Below, piece by piece: positions 26,822-36,148 of a DNA stretch of 64,000 nucleotides. Made by a program: the position numbers and the translations under genes. How positions within the stretch are numbered: the first letter of the stretch is position 1; every line of letters starts with the position of its first letter. This DNA is from Pigmentiphaga sp. NML030171 (lineage in GTDB: Bacteria; Pseudomonadota; Gammaproteobacteria; Burkholderiales; Burkholderiaceae_B), in contig NZ_NINX01000029.1 in NCBI RefSeq assembly GCF_002188635.1, forward strand, positions 186,001-250,000. The letters run 5' to 3'. The notes under the pieces were generated by a model, which was not told the origin of the DNA, did not search any database, and saw only the letters and a list, made by a program, of their open reading frames with translations.

Positions 26822-29239
26822 CTACCGGAACAATCCCTTGAGCCGGTCCTTGACCTTGCCGCGCAGCTTGTCGCCCGCCTCGGAAGGTTCGATGCCCAGC
26901 TCTTCCTTGAGTTTGTTCTTGACGGTGTTCTTGAGCACGTCGGTGGCGACCTTGCTCCATTGGATCGTATAGGACGGCGATGCGAAGGGCCCCGCCACGT
27001 GGACCGGCACGGTGACGTTGCGCAGATCCGCGAGGTCCTTGCCGTCCTGTCCCGTGGAGGTATTCACGACCGTGACCAGCGCCACCAGGTCGAAGCGTTC
27101 GCCCGGGATGTCGATGCGGGCCGGCTCCCCTTCCGAGATGCGCAGCAGCGGCGCCTTGGCGCTCAGGCTGCGCACGGTGCCGATGCCGCTGGCGAACACC
27201 AGCTGGGCCTGCAGTTCCGAAAAATCGGTCTGGAGCGTATCCTGGTGCTGCCTGGCATCGTCCTTGCGGGCGGAGAGCAGCGCACGGAAATCGCGCAGGG
27301 ACTGGGCGACGTTCACGCCCTTGATGGCCCCGTCGCGCACCGCCAGGCTGGCCGTGCCGTTCAGGCCGCGCTTCATCTGCCCCACGGTCTTGCCGGTCGC
27401 GGTCAGGTTGAGGGCGATCGTCGCGCGGCCGATCAGGCCGTCCTTGTGCTTGAGATCGGACAACAGCGGTTGCAGTGAAACGTTGGTGAGCGTGGGCGCG
27501 AGGCCGATGCGGTTCGTGGACGCGTCCGCGAACACGCTGCCCGACAGCGAGCCGCCGTACAGCGACGCCTTCAGGCCACTGACATCGGCGCGCCCCTTGG
27601 CCACCCGCACCGAGGCGGAGACGTTGCCGGCCTTGAGCCCTCGCGCGACAAGATTGCCGACCTTGACGGTTCCGCTGGCCGTGATGTCCTCGAGCGCGGA
27701 CAGGTCCACCGGCGGATCCGCGGGCGCGCGGACGCTGCCGCCGGCCCCGCCGCCCGCCGCCACCTGCCCGGCCGGGGGCATCAGCTTGTCAAGGTCCAGC
27801 GTATCGGCGGCGACGGTAAAGACGATGCGCGGTTCGTCGAACTGCGACACCTCGGCCGAGGCGTTGAACTGGCCGCCTTCGATCATGGCATCGAGCCTGG
27901 CCACCACGTGTTCCCGCTCGAAGTTGGCGCGCACGCTGCCTTTGATGGGGATCGTCATCAGCTTGTCGGGAAGCGCGGGGTCCTGGATCTCCAGTTGGCC
28001 CGCCAGCTGGGGCAGCGATACTTTCCTGCGCGGCAGGCTGGCCTGGACCGGCGAGGCGCTGGAGAGCCGGACCACGCGCTCGCCTTCCTTGAGTTCTCCG
28101 TCCAGAGACAGGCGCTCGATGCCGAGCTTGTCGGCGCTGCCCGATATGCCCGACAGGGCCACGCGCAGGTCCAGGTCGCGCTTGCCATCCAGGCTCACCC
28201 GGGCGGTCAGCGCCTCGCCTTGGGCCGCCTGCGGCGACACGTGCAGCGCCGGCGCGGACAGCGACAGTTCGAAGGGGTCGGCGCCCAGCTTGCCTTGCGC
28301 GGACAACGACAGTTTCTCGACCTGTACCCGGCCCTCGGCCAACCCGGCATTCAGGCGCGGGGCGTCCAGCCGCAGGTCCACGCCGCTGAGCGGCCGGCTG
28401 CCCGCCACGTCGCCCTGGAACGCGACCGAGACGCCCGAGGCGTCGATGGCCTGGCGCTGCCCGTCATAGGCGAAATCGCCCTGCGCCGTCAGCGCGGTGG
28501 CCCGGATGGAGGGCAGCACGCCCGTCGCCTTCAGGTCGAAGTCCTTGACCGAGAAAAAACGCTGCCCGGGATCCACCGTCAGCCGTCCCTGGACCTGGAT
28601 GGTGGCATCCACGCGCGGATTCTGGCCCAGCACCCTGGCCGACAGGTCCAGGTCGAACGGCGTGCGCGGCGCCACGCGTCCCGTCGTGGCGGACAGCCGC
28701 TCCACTCGCATCGACGTGCCTTTCACGTAGTCGCGCAGCGCCAGCTCGCCACCGCTGAATTCGATGCCCGCCACGTCGAACAGCAAAGGTTTGCCGCCGG
28801 CATCCAGCTGGCCGCCCGCCTGCTGGTCAGGGGTCTTGGGCGCCGGGCCCAGCAGGTCCTCGAAATTGAACTTGCCGTCCTGGTAGCGCACCACGTTGGC
28901 CTTGAGTCCCACGACCCGGACGCGGTCGACCACGATGCGGCCGGACAGCAGCGGCAGCACCGCCACCGATACCCGTGCGGTATCCACCGCCGCGAAGATC
29001 TGGGTGGAACGAGGCTCGGACAGCGACAGCTTCTCGATCTCCACGCCCAGATTGGGGAAAACGCTGAACCGGACGTTGCCGTCCATGCGCAGGGTACGGT
29101 CGTAGCGTTTCTTGACCGCGTCGGCGACCGGACCCTTGTAGTGATTGGGATCGACCAGCAGCACCAGGGCCGTCAACCCGATGGCCGCCACGGCGAGCAG
29201 GACAGCCGCACCGATTGCGATGCGCTTGAACCACCGCAT
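26822..29239 (-). CDS. asmA: AsmA-family outer-membrane biogenesis protein
   Basis: 805 residues, one N-terminal membrane anchor (residues about 8-30) and a long periplasmic beta-rich body. The N-terminal DPNHYKGPVADAVKKRYDRT and the C-terminal AsmA_2 region (IGRATIALNLTATGKTVGQM, GTASLAVRDGAIKGVNVAQ) are diagnostic. AsmA-like proteins are thought to bridge the membranes for phospholipid transfer. It runs on the minus strand after the MOSC gene region, with 22 bases between them. Confidence 0.9.
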   Translation of the reverse strand: MRWFKRIAIGAAVLLAVAAIGLTALVLLVDPNHYKGPVADAVKKRYDRTLRMDGNVRFSVFPNLGVEIEKLSLSEPRSTQIFAAVDTARVSVAVLPLLSGRIVVDRVRVVGLKANVVRYQDGKFNFEDLLGPAPKTPDQQAGGQLDAGGKPLLFDVAGIEFSGGELALRDYVKGTSMRVERLSATTGRVAPRTPFDLDLSARVLGQNPRVDATIQVQGRLTVDPGQRFFSVKDFDLKATGVLPSIRATALTAQGDFAYDGQRQAIDASGVSVAFQGDVAGSRPLSGVDLRLDAPRLNAGLAEGRVQVEKLSLSAQGKLGADPFELSLSAPALHVSPQAAQGEALTARVSLDGKRDLDLRVALSGISGSADKLGIERLSLDGELKEGERVVRLSSASPVQASLPRRKVSLPQLAGQLEIQDPALPDKLMTIPIKGSVRANFEREHVVARLDAMIEGGQFNASAEVSQFDEPRIVFTVAADTLDLDKLMPPAGQVAAGGGAGGSVRAPADPPVDLSALEDITASGTVKVGNLVARGLKAGNVSASVRVAKGRADVSGLKASLYGGSLSGSVFADASTNRIGLAPTLTNVSLQPLLSDLKHKDGLIGRATIALNLTATGKTVGQMKRGLNGTASLAVRDGAIKGVNVAQSLRDFRALLSARKDDARQHQDTLQTDFSELQAQLVFASGIGTVRSLSAKAPLLRISEGEPARIDIPGERFDLVALVTVVNTSTGQDGKDLADLRNVTVPVHVAGPFASPSYTIQWSKVATDVLKNTVKNKLKEELGIEPSEAGDKLRGKVKDRLKGLFR

Positions 29240-29324
29240 TTAACACGTCTCCGAAAATCCTGGATGGCCGGCGTGCCGCTGCCGGTTCCGCGACTGTACC
29301 CACCAGGCCTATATGATAACGGGT

Positions 29325-29339
29325 CCCCCCTACGCGCTG
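29325..29339. repeat. Short fragment matching the start of the REP-like repeat
   Basis: CCCCCCTACGCGCTG is identical to the first bases of the element after kynA. It lies just upstream of the pirin gene. Fifteen GC-rich bases could match by chance, though the TACGCGC core makes a truncated repeat copy more likely. Confidence 0.45.
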
Positions 29340-29356
29340 CATATGGAGAACCTGAC

Positions 29357-30238
29357 ATGACTGCTGAGAATTCCGGTATCGAACGCATCGAGTCGCGCAC
29401 GGCGCAGATCGGGGGCGGCATCAGCGTGGACAGGGTATTGCCGGTACGACAGCACCGGCGCATCGGGGCCTGGTGTTTCCTGGACCATGCCGGGCCGGCC
29501 CGGTTCGAGCCCGGCCAGGGGATGCTGGTCGAGGCGCATCCCCACATCGGCCTGCAGACCTTCACCTGGCTGATCGAGGGCGAGGCCCTGCATCGCGACA
29601 GCCTGGGCAACGAGCAAATTCTGCGCCCGGGGCAGGTCAACCTGATGACCGCCGGCATCGGCATCAGCCATACCGAGGAATCCCTGCCCGACCAGCGCGT
29701 GCTGCACGCCGCCCAGCTATGGATCGCGCTGCCGCCCGGCAAGCAGGAAATCGCCCCGGCGTTCGACCATTATCCCGACCTGCCGCGCTGGTCGGAAGCC
29801 GGCCTGGACTTCACCCTGCTGGCGGGCTCCCATGCCGGGCGCACGGCGCCCACCCCGGTCCATACGCCGCTGGTCGGCATGGACCTGCAAAGCCCGGAAG
29901 GCGCCTCGCTGCGCCTGGCGCTCGAGCCCGGTTTCGAACACGGCCTGCTGGTGCTGGAAGGTGCGGCGCAGGTCGAGGGCGAACGCTTCGGCCCGAACGA
30001 GCTCGCCTACCTCTCGCCAGGGCGGGTCGAGCTGAACCTGTCGACCGAGGCCGGCAGCCGGCTGCTGCTGATCGGCGGCGAACCGCCCACCGACGACATC
30101 ACCATCTGGTGGAACTTCGTCGGCAGCAAGGCGGCCATTGCCCAGGCCCAGCGTGACTGGGAGGCCGGCAGCGCGCGCTTCGGCTCGGTCAAGGGCTACG
30201 AAAACCGGCGGCTGGTCGCGCCGCCGGTGCCCTGGTAG
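29357..30238 (+). CDS. Pirin-family protein
   Basis: 293 residues, bicupin. The metal-binding histidines of the N-terminal cupin are visible in VEAHPHIGLQTFTWLIEGE and GIGISHTEES. Pirins such as YhhW show quercetinase activity or act as redox-sensitive cofactors; no specific role can be assigned here. ATGGAGAACCTGAC precedes the start. Confidence 0.9.
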   Translation: MTAENSGIERIESRTAQIGGGISVDRVLPVRQHRRIGAWCFLDHAGPARFEPGQGMLVEAHPHIGLQTFTWLIEGEALHRDSLGNEQILRPGQVNLMTAGIGISHTEESLPDQRVLHAAQLWIALPPGKQEIAPAFDHYPDLPRWSEAGLDFTLLAGSHAGRTAPTPVHTPLVGMDLQSPEGASLRLALEPGFEHGLLVLEGAAQVEGERFGPNELAYLSPGRVELNLSTEAGSRLLLIGGEPPTDDITIWWNFVGSKAAIAQAQRDWEAGSARFGSVKGYENRRLVAPPVPW

Positions 30239-30358
30239 GTTTTCGCTGGGCGGAAACTCGAAAAATCCGGCTTGAGGTCGGCCTGCGCGCGGTGTCTAGT
30301 GTGCATGGCGCGTCTCGCAGGCGCGCCATATCCTCACCAGAACATCCGGAGACCCCCC

Positions 30359-31336
30359 ATGCGCGTCCTTGCACTCGGACGGCTCGCGGCCACCCTGGCC
30401 GCTGCGCTTGCGCTGTGCCCACCGGCCCTGGCGGCCGACTACCCCTCCCAACCGGTCACCTTCGTGGTCGGCTACACCCCTGGCGGAGCCATCGACCAGT
30501 CCGCCCGCCTGATCGCCAGCGAACTGGCCAAGCGCTGGAAGCAGTCGGTCATCGTCGACAACAAGCCGGGAGCCAATGCCACGATCGCCGCCACCGCGGT
30601 GGCCAACGCCCGGCCCGACGGCTATACGCTGCTGGTGGCCGCCAGCAGCCACAACCTCAACAAGTTCGTGAACAAGAACCTGCGCTACGACGTGGAGAAA
30701 TCGTTCACGCCGGTTGCGCTGACGGTCGAGGTGCCCAACGTGCTCGTGGTGAACGCGGCCTCGCCCTACCGGAACCTGGGCCAGTTGCTGGCGGCGCTGC
30801 GCGAGAAGAAAAAACCGTTCAGCTACAGCTCGCAGGGCATAGGCGGCGTGCCGCACCTGGCGGGTGAACTGTTCAAGATCCGCACCGGGACCGACATCCT
30901 GCACGTACCCTACAAGGGCGCGGCACAGGGCATGACCGACCTGATGGGGGGCGTCGTGGACATGTCCTTCCCCACGCCGGGCTCGGCCATGGGCTACATC
31001 AGCCAGGGCAAGCTGCGGGCGCTGGCGGTGGCGTCGAACGAGCGGCTGGCGCAGTTGAAGGACGTTCCCACCTTCGCCGAGGCCGGCGTGCCCGACTACC
31101 TGATCAGCACCTGGCACGGCCTGCTTGCTCCCGCGGGGACCCCGCCCGAGGTGGTGGCGAAGATCAACGCCGACGTGGCCGACATCCTGCGCGACCCCGC
31201 CGTGCAGCAGGCGCTGGAAGCGCAGGGCAACCTGGCGGCCAAGCCGCTGACGCCCGCCGAGTTCCGCGCCAAGCTGTCCCGCGAGCTGTCCGTCTACGGC
31301 GACATCGCCTCGCGCATAGATCTCAGCGGGGGCTGA
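30359..31336 (+). CDS. Bug-family (tripartite tricarboxylate) periplasmic substrate-binding protein
   Basis: 325 residues. Signal peptide ending ALA, mature start ADYPSQPVTFVVGYTPGGAIDQ, then DNKPGANATIAA and PDGYTLLVA. The GG-AIDQ loop replaces the usual GG-xTD, hinting at altered ligand contacts. It stands alone, its 3' end overlapping a convergent AraC regulator by 14 bases. Confidence 0.92.
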   Translation: MRVLALGRLAATLAAALALCPPALAADYPSQPVTFVVGYTPGGAIDQSARLIASELAKRWKQSVIVDNKPGANATIAATAVANARPDGYTLLVAASSHNLNKFVNKNLRYDVEKSFTPVALTVEVPNVLVVNAASPYRNLGQLLAALREKKKPFSYSSQGIGGVPHLAGELFKIRTGTDILHVPYKGAAQGMTDLMGGVVDMSFPTPGSAMGYISQGKLRALAVASNERLAQLKDVPTFAEAGVPDYLISTWHGLLAPAGTPPEVVAKINADVADILRDPAVQQALEAQGNLAAKPLTPAEFRAKLSRELSVYGDIASRIDLSGG

Positions 31337-32186
31337 TCCAGGTCTTGTCCGCCAGCAGCAGGTAGATGCGGGTCTTCAGGTCGGACGGCGGGGTGGTCTT
31401 CGGGTCGTTCACGTATTCCTCGAACACCGGGAAGTCGGCCGGCTGCTCGCCGCTGGCCGGCAGCCAGCCGCCGAACAGCCAGGCATAGGCCGACTCCAGC
31501 TCGCTGTACGGCCCGGTGTGCTCCAGTACCGCGCAGCGGCCGGCGGGCAGCTCCACGCGGTGCAGGGGCGCGTCCAGCGCCACGCCGGGCGGCGCCTCCA
31601 GGCCCGCTTCGCTGCGCAGGTCCTGCGTGGCCACCTGCTCGGGGTCGTCGTAGTAGATGCCGAAGCTGCGCGGTTCGCCACGCAACAGGTTGCGGCTGCC
31701 CGCCAGCATGAACAGCCGGTCGAAGGTCGCGCCTATCCGAAGATAGTCGCCGGTATGCGAAAGGGCCGCCAGGGAGGCGCCGGGAAAGCTTGCGATCTGC
31801 ACGGGATACATGGTGAGCTCCTTGCTGCGATAGATGACGTCGGAAGAACGGTCCTCGCGATATCGCCCGGGCGGCATGCCGAACGCCGTGCGGAACGCCC
31901 GGCTGAACGCGGCGGTCGAGCCGTAGCCCGCCCGCCGCGCGACCTGGTCCAGCGTACGGCCACCCCGGTGCAGCTCCGCCGATGCCCGCAACAGCCTGAC
32001 CCGCTGCACCGTGGCCGCCACGGTCTCGCCCAGCATGGCGCGATAGACCCGGTGGAAGTGATACGGCGACAGGCAGGCCAGCCCGGCCAGGTGGTACAGG
32101 TCGGCATCGTGGTCCGGATGCGCGGCCAGCCAGGCCAGGACAGGTTCCAGGCGCCGTTCGTAGTGGCTGCGTGTCTGCGATTTCAT
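31323..32186 (-). CDS. AraC-family regulator with C-terminal GyrI-like effector domain
   Basis: 287 residues. Residues 1-110 hold two AraC helix-turn-helix motifs (LYHLAGLACLSPYHFHRVYR and LDQVARRAGYGSTAAFSRAF), and residues about 125-287 form a GyrI/Rob-type small-molecule-binding domain. Rob/SoxS-like proteins with this layout sense lipophilic compounds and control efflux or stress genes. Start at MKSQTRSHYERRL; the upstream open frame is not coding-like. Confidence 0.88.
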   Translation of the reverse strand: MKSQTRSHYERRLEPVLAWLAAHPDHDADLYHLAGLACLSPYHFHRVYRAMLGETVAATVQRVRLLRASAELHRGGRTLDQVARRAGYGSTAAFSRAFRTAFGMPPGRYREDRSSDVIYRSKELTMYPVQIASFPGASLAALSHTGDYLRIGATFDRLFMLAGSRNLLRGEPRSFGIYYDDPEQVATQDLRSEAGLEAPPGVALDAPLHRVELPAGRCAVLEHTGPYSELESAYAWLFGGWLPASGEQPADFPVFEEYVNDPKTTPPSDLKTRIYLLLADKTWISPR

Positions 32187-32307
32187 GAGTACCTCCGGGT
32201 ACCGACTGTACGGGGGGACGTATTGCGGATTTTGCGGTTTTGGCGCCCGGCGGACCGGCCGGCGGCGAGGGCTAGAATATAAGCGTCCCGCCCCCCGAGG
32301 TATCAAC

Positions 32308-32664
32308 GTGTCCGACTTCGACAAGATCAGGCGCACCGTCCGGCGCTTCACCGAAGAACGCAACTGGGACCAGTTCCATTCCCCCAAGAATCTCGCCATG
32401 GCGCTGAGCGGCGAAGCGGGCGAGCTCGTCTCCATCTTCCAATGGATGACCGAGGAAGAATCGAAGGAACTCAATCCCATCAAGCTGTCCGAGGCGGCCG
32501 ACGAGATCGCCGACGTGCAGCTCTATCTGATCGCGCTGGCGGACAAGCTGGATATCGACATCGGCCAGGCGGTGGAGCGCAAGATGGTGAAGAATGCGAT
32601 CAAGTATCCTCCCCGGGCGTTCTATGGCAGCGCCCGCAAGTACAACGAAAGCGACGAGACCTGA
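32308..32664 (+). CDS. MazG-like nucleotide pyrophosphohydrolase (dCTPase/RS21-C6 type)
   Basis: 118 residues from a GTG start, with CGAGG 7 bases upstream. The metal-binding residues of the all-alpha NTP pyrophosphatases are present: GEAGELVSIFQW (ExxE) and EAADEIADVQLYL (ExxD). Enzymes of this size hydrolyse damaged or modified dCTP-like nucleotides to monophosphates. Followed by a purine deaminase gene 11 bases later, a sensible nucleotide-salvage pairing. Confidence 0.88.
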   Translation: MSDFDKIRRTVRRFTEERNWDQFHSPKNLAMALSGEAGELVSIFQWMTEEESKELNPIKLSEAADEIADVQLYLIALADKLDIDIGQAVERKMVKNAIKYPPRAFYGSARKYNESDET

Positions 32665-32675
32665 AGGCGACCGCC

Positions 32676-33728
32676 ATGACTCCGTCCCGGACCGCAGCCC
32701 AGCCCCATCTCGCGACGCTGCTGCAGGCCATGCCCAAGGCCGAGCTGCACGTGCACATCGAAGGCACCCTCGAGCCCGAACTGATCTTCGCGCTGGCGCG
32801 GCGCAACGGCCTCGAGCTGCCCTATCCCGACATCGACAGCCTGCGCCGGGCCTATGCGTTCCAGGACCTGCAAAGCTTCCTCGATCTCTACTACGCCGGC
32901 GCCGCCGTGCTGCAACGCGAGGAAGATTTCTACGACATGGGCATGGCCTACTTCCGGCGCGCCGCCGCGGACAACGTCGTGCATGCCGAGATCTTCTTCG
33001 ATCCACAGACGCATACGGTGCGCGGCGTGGAGTTCGGCACCGTCATCGCGGGGCTGGAGCGCGCGCGGCGCGACGCCCGCGACACGCTGGGCGTAGGCAG
33101 CGAGCTGATCATGTGCTTCCTGCGCCACCTGCCCCAGGAGTCGGCCTTCGAGACCCTGGCGGCGGCGCTGCCGTACCGGGACCGCATCCTGGGCGTGGGA
33201 CTGGACAGCGGCGAGGTCGGCAACCCGCCCGGGAAATTCACCGAAGTGTTCCGGCGTTGCCGCGAACTGGGATGGCATGCGGTCGCCCACGCAGGCGAGG
33301 AAGGCCCGGCATCCTACATCTGGAGCGCCCTGCACGACCTGAAGGCCGAACGCATCGATCACGGCGTGCGCTGCCTGGACGATCCGCGACTGGTGGCCCA
33401 TCTGGCCGAGCACCGGATTCCGCTGACCGTCTGTCCGCTGTCCAACGTCATGCTGAAGGTCTATCCCAGCATGGAACGGCACACGCTGGCGCAGTTGCTG
33501 GACGCCGGGCTGTGCGTGACGGTGAACTCGGACGACCCCGCCTACTTCGGCGGCTACGTGAACCGGAACTACCTGGCCTGCTTCGAGGCCTTGCCCGAAC
33601 TGGGCGCGCGCGAAGCATACCGGCTGGCCCGCAACAGCCTTGACGCGAGCTTCGCGCCCGAGACGGACAAGCAGCGCTGGCGGCAACAGCTGGACGCCAC
33701 GTTCGCCGGCGTCCCCGACGCCCGCTAG
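32676..33728 (+). CDS. add: Adenine deaminase (adenosine-deaminase superfamily)
   Basis: 350 residues. Zinc ligands in ELHVHIEGTLEPEL (HxH), the catalytic glutamate region HAGEEGP and SDDPAYFGGY are visible. The SDDPAYFGGYVN wording is typical of adenine deaminases of the PA0148/Aah1 group rather than true adenosine deaminases, so adenine to hypoxanthine is the likelier reaction. Probably co-transcribed with the preceding pyrophosphatase gene. Confidence 0.88.
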   Translation: MTPSRTAAQPHLATLLQAMPKAELHVHIEGTLEPELIFALARRNGLELPYPDIDSLRRAYAFQDLQSFLDLYYAGAAVLQREEDFYDMGMAYFRRAAADNVVHAEIFFDPQTHTVRGVEFGTVIAGLERARRDARDTLGVGSELIMCFLRHLPQESAFETLAAALPYRDRILGVGLDSGEVGNPPGKFTEVFRRCRELGWHAVAHAGEEGPASYIWSALHDLKAERIDHGVRCLDDPRLVAHLAEHRIPLTVCPLSNVMLKVYPSMERHTLAQLLDAGLCVTVNSDDPAYFGGYVNRNYLACFEALPELGAREAYRLARNSLDASFAPETDKQRWRQQLDATFAGVPDAR

Positions 33729-33897
33729 GACCTGTTCACGCCATCCGGGGGATACCGCCCCGGTGCCATGAAGCCGTCACACAGGCGGCCAACAATGCGC
33801 GTCGCCGGCACTACCCGCGACGCATGGCGCCGCGGATGGCGCCGGCTGTCCGGCGCCGCCATTCGGCCCGCCTTCGCAGCACGCCACCCAACCTGAC

Positions 33898-35508
33898 ATG
33901 CCCATGAAGACACGCTGCTTCGACCGGCAGGCAACCTCCCGCCCTGTCGCCGCATCCCTGCTCGCCTCGCTCGTCCTGTCGCTGGCCGCCTGTGGCGGCG
34001 ATGGAGACGGGTCCCCGGGAACGACACCCCCGACCACGCCTCCCGCCACCCCGCCCGCCGCCTCCATGGACGTCACCCTGGCCGGCTGGCCCGGTCTTGC
34101 CGGCCTGACCGTCAAGGCGGACGGCAAGGAGATCGCCGTCGCCAACGGCGCCTTCTCGGTAGCCGGCGGCGCCACCCTGACTCTCGAGGCCGGCGGGGTG
34201 GAACTGGCGTCGCTATCGCCCCGGCATACCATCACCGTGTTCGATCTGCTGTCCAGCCGCGACTGCCAGAGCTCGCCCGAACTGGGCAGGCTGCTGAGCC
34301 TGCTGCTGGCCCTGGACAGCGACCAGGATTCCTCGAACGGCATCACCCTCGCCCCGATCGCGCAACCGGCCTCCGGGGTCAAGCTGGCGGCGCTGAGCGA
34401 ACAGGAACTGCTCGCGCTGGAAACCCGGCTCGTGGGCCGTAGCGTGTCGATCACCGATGCCCTGCGTGCGGCCAACGCAGCGCTGGACCAGGAGACCTGG
34501 ACCGAATCGCTGGCCACGCGCACCTCGTTCGTGAACGACATGACGGTATTGCAGAACTACCTGGACCGCGTGCTGGCCGAGCTGGCCATGGATGCCCGGG
34601 CGCTGACGGGCTTCGCGTACCTGACCGACGAGCAGGCCGCGCGCATCCCGGCCACGCTCAAGAGCCAGGGCATGGCCTTCGACGGCGACACGCCGGTCTT
34701 CTCGTGGCGCTACGGCCTGCAGCGCACCAGCGCCGCCTATCAGCCCACCCTGAACCGTCCGCTGGCGCTGCCCGCCGACATCCAGTCCGAATACGGCGCC
34801 AGCGCCGACGGACCGCACATGGGCCACATCGGCGACATCGACATCCTGGACGGCAAGCTCTATGCCCCCATCGAAGACGAAGACGACTCGTCGCAGCCGT
34901 CCTACATCGCCGTGTTCGACGCCAAGACCCTGCAATACACCGGCGAGAAGCATGCGCTGCCGCTTGCCGAGCACGCCGACGGCGTGCCCTGGGTGGCCGT
35001 GGACGGCCCCCGCAAGCAGCTTTACACGGTGACCTGGAGCACCTTGGCGGCCGACAAGCTGAACGTCTTCGACCTCGCGACCTTCAAGCTGGTCCGCTCG
35101 GTGCCCCTGCAGACTTCATTCAACGGCAAGCGGGTGCAGGGCGCCAAGGTCTATCACGGCATGCTGTACGCCTCCAGCGACACCAAGGACGGCGTAGCCG
35201 GCACCGACCTCAAGCGCAAGCGCATCTACAAGGTCGATCCCGTCAGCGGCGCCGTCATCGAGCTGATGCACTACGACGAGCCCAACCGCACCGAAGCCGA
35301 GGGCCTGGCCTTCAGCCCCGACGGCACCATGCACCTGACGGTCATCGCTCCGTACACGACACCGATATACGGCCAGACGACCAATCCCAGGCCCTTCGAC
35401 GAGAGCTACAGCATCGACGGCGACGACTGGAATCCGTCCGCCACCCTGCGCCACTTCAAGCGCACCGGTGGTCCGCTGCGCGAGAAGCTCTGCGCGCTGG
35501 GCGCATAG
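33898..35508 (+). CDS. Putative secreted lipoprotein with beta-propeller-like C-terminal domain
   Basis: 536 residues. A signal peptide ends in a lipobox (LSLAACGG), followed by an acidic/Thr-Pro linker (GTTPPTTPPATPPA) as in membrane-anchored lipoproteins. Residues about 280-520 contain repeated units such as DGKLYAPIEDEDDSS, YIAVFDAKTLQYTGEK and DGVPWVAVDGPRKQLY that look like blades of a YncE/SMP-30-like propeller. I do not recognise a specific family. A second ATG lies two codons downstream. Confidence 0.72.
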   Translation: MPMKTRCFDRQATSRPVAASLLASLVLSLAACGGDGDGSPGTTPPTTPPATPPAASMDVTLAGWPGLAGLTVKADGKEIAVANGAFSVAGGATLTLEAGGVELASLSPRHTITVFDLLSSRDCQSSPELGRLLSLLLALDSDQDSSNGITLAPIAQPASGVKLAALSEQELLALETRLVGRSVSITDALRAANAALDQETWTESLATRTSFVNDMTVLQNYLDRVLAELAMDARALTGFAYLTDEQAARIPATLKSQGMAFDGDTPVFSWRYGLQRTSAAYQPTLNRPLALPADIQSEYGASADGPHMGHIGDIDILDGKLYAPIEDEDDSSQPSYIAVFDAKTLQYTGEKHALPLAEHADGVPWVAVDGPRKQLYTVTWSTLAADKLNVFDLATFKLVRSVPLQTSFNGKRVQGAKVYHGMLYASSDTKDGVAGTDLKRKRIYKVDPVSGAVIELMHYDEPNRTEAEGLAFSPDGTMHLTVIAPYTTPIYGQTTNPRPFDESYSIDGDDWNPSATLRHFKRTGGPLREKLCALGA

Positions 35509-35527
35509 CCGCCGCTGTCCGCCCCGC

Positions 35528-36034
35528 CTACAGGCCTTCCGAGAAGCCTGTGCGCGGGGCGTTGACCACCGGCTGGTCGAGGGTGACGCGTTCTCCCTGG
35601 CGCTGGTGCCAATAGGGTTCGGTCCCGTAGCGGCCGTGCAGCTCGGTGGCCCAGCCCGCGTCGGCGAAGCTTGGCCAGCGGTCCTTGTCGAAGCCTTCGG
35701 CCTGCTTCACCACGTCGGCCGACACGCCCAGGATGAATACCTTGCGGTCGGTATCCAGCGTCAGCGCGTTCCACGGGATGGCCAGGAGCTTGTCGCCCAT
35801 GCCCAGAAAGCCGCCGCTCGACAGCACCGCGTAGGCGATACGGCCGGTCGACACGTCCAGCATGATGTCCTTGATCGATCCGACGTGCACGTCATCGGCG
35901 CTGTAGACCTTGTTGCCGTCCAGGGTCGAGGCGGCCATGATGTGCGGACCCGGCCCGTCAGCCGTGGCGCTGCCCTTGCCCACGATGCCGGCGCCGCCCT
36001 GCTGGGGCGCGGAAGTGCTGTCGATCTGTGCCAT
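35528..36034 (-). CDS. PRC-barrel domain protein
   Basis: 168 residues. A PRC-barrel occupies residues about 35-115: GNKVYSADDVHVGSIKDIML, RIAYAVLSSGGFLGMGDKLL, IPWNALTLD. Such proteins in proteobacteria are often stress-induced and of unknown molecular role. The start is MAQIDST, preceded by AAGGAGATCAAC; a start five codons upstream would overlap this Shine-Dalgarno. Confidence 0.85.
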   Translation of the reverse strand: MAQIDSTSAPQQGGAGIVGKGSATADGPGPHIMAASTLDGNKVYSADDVHVGSIKDIMLDVSTGRIAYAVLSSGGFLGMGDKLLAIPWNALTLDTDRKVFILGVSADVVKQAEGFDKDRWPSFADAGWATELHGRYGTEPYWHQRQGERVTLDQPVVNAPRTGFSEGL

Positions 36035-36148
36035 GTTGATCTCCTTCATGGACGTCGGCGGCTTCCACGCCCACGCCCGGCGACGAAACTGCGGAAGCGC
36101 CGTGGATCAGCAAGGAACGTACCCACATGGCAGGGCACCTTGTCGAGC

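Noticed and set aside
27012..30238. Long plus-strand frames opposite asmA, one running into the pirin gene
   Set aside because: Only the part from 29357 on is pirin-like; the rest is antisense of AsmA.
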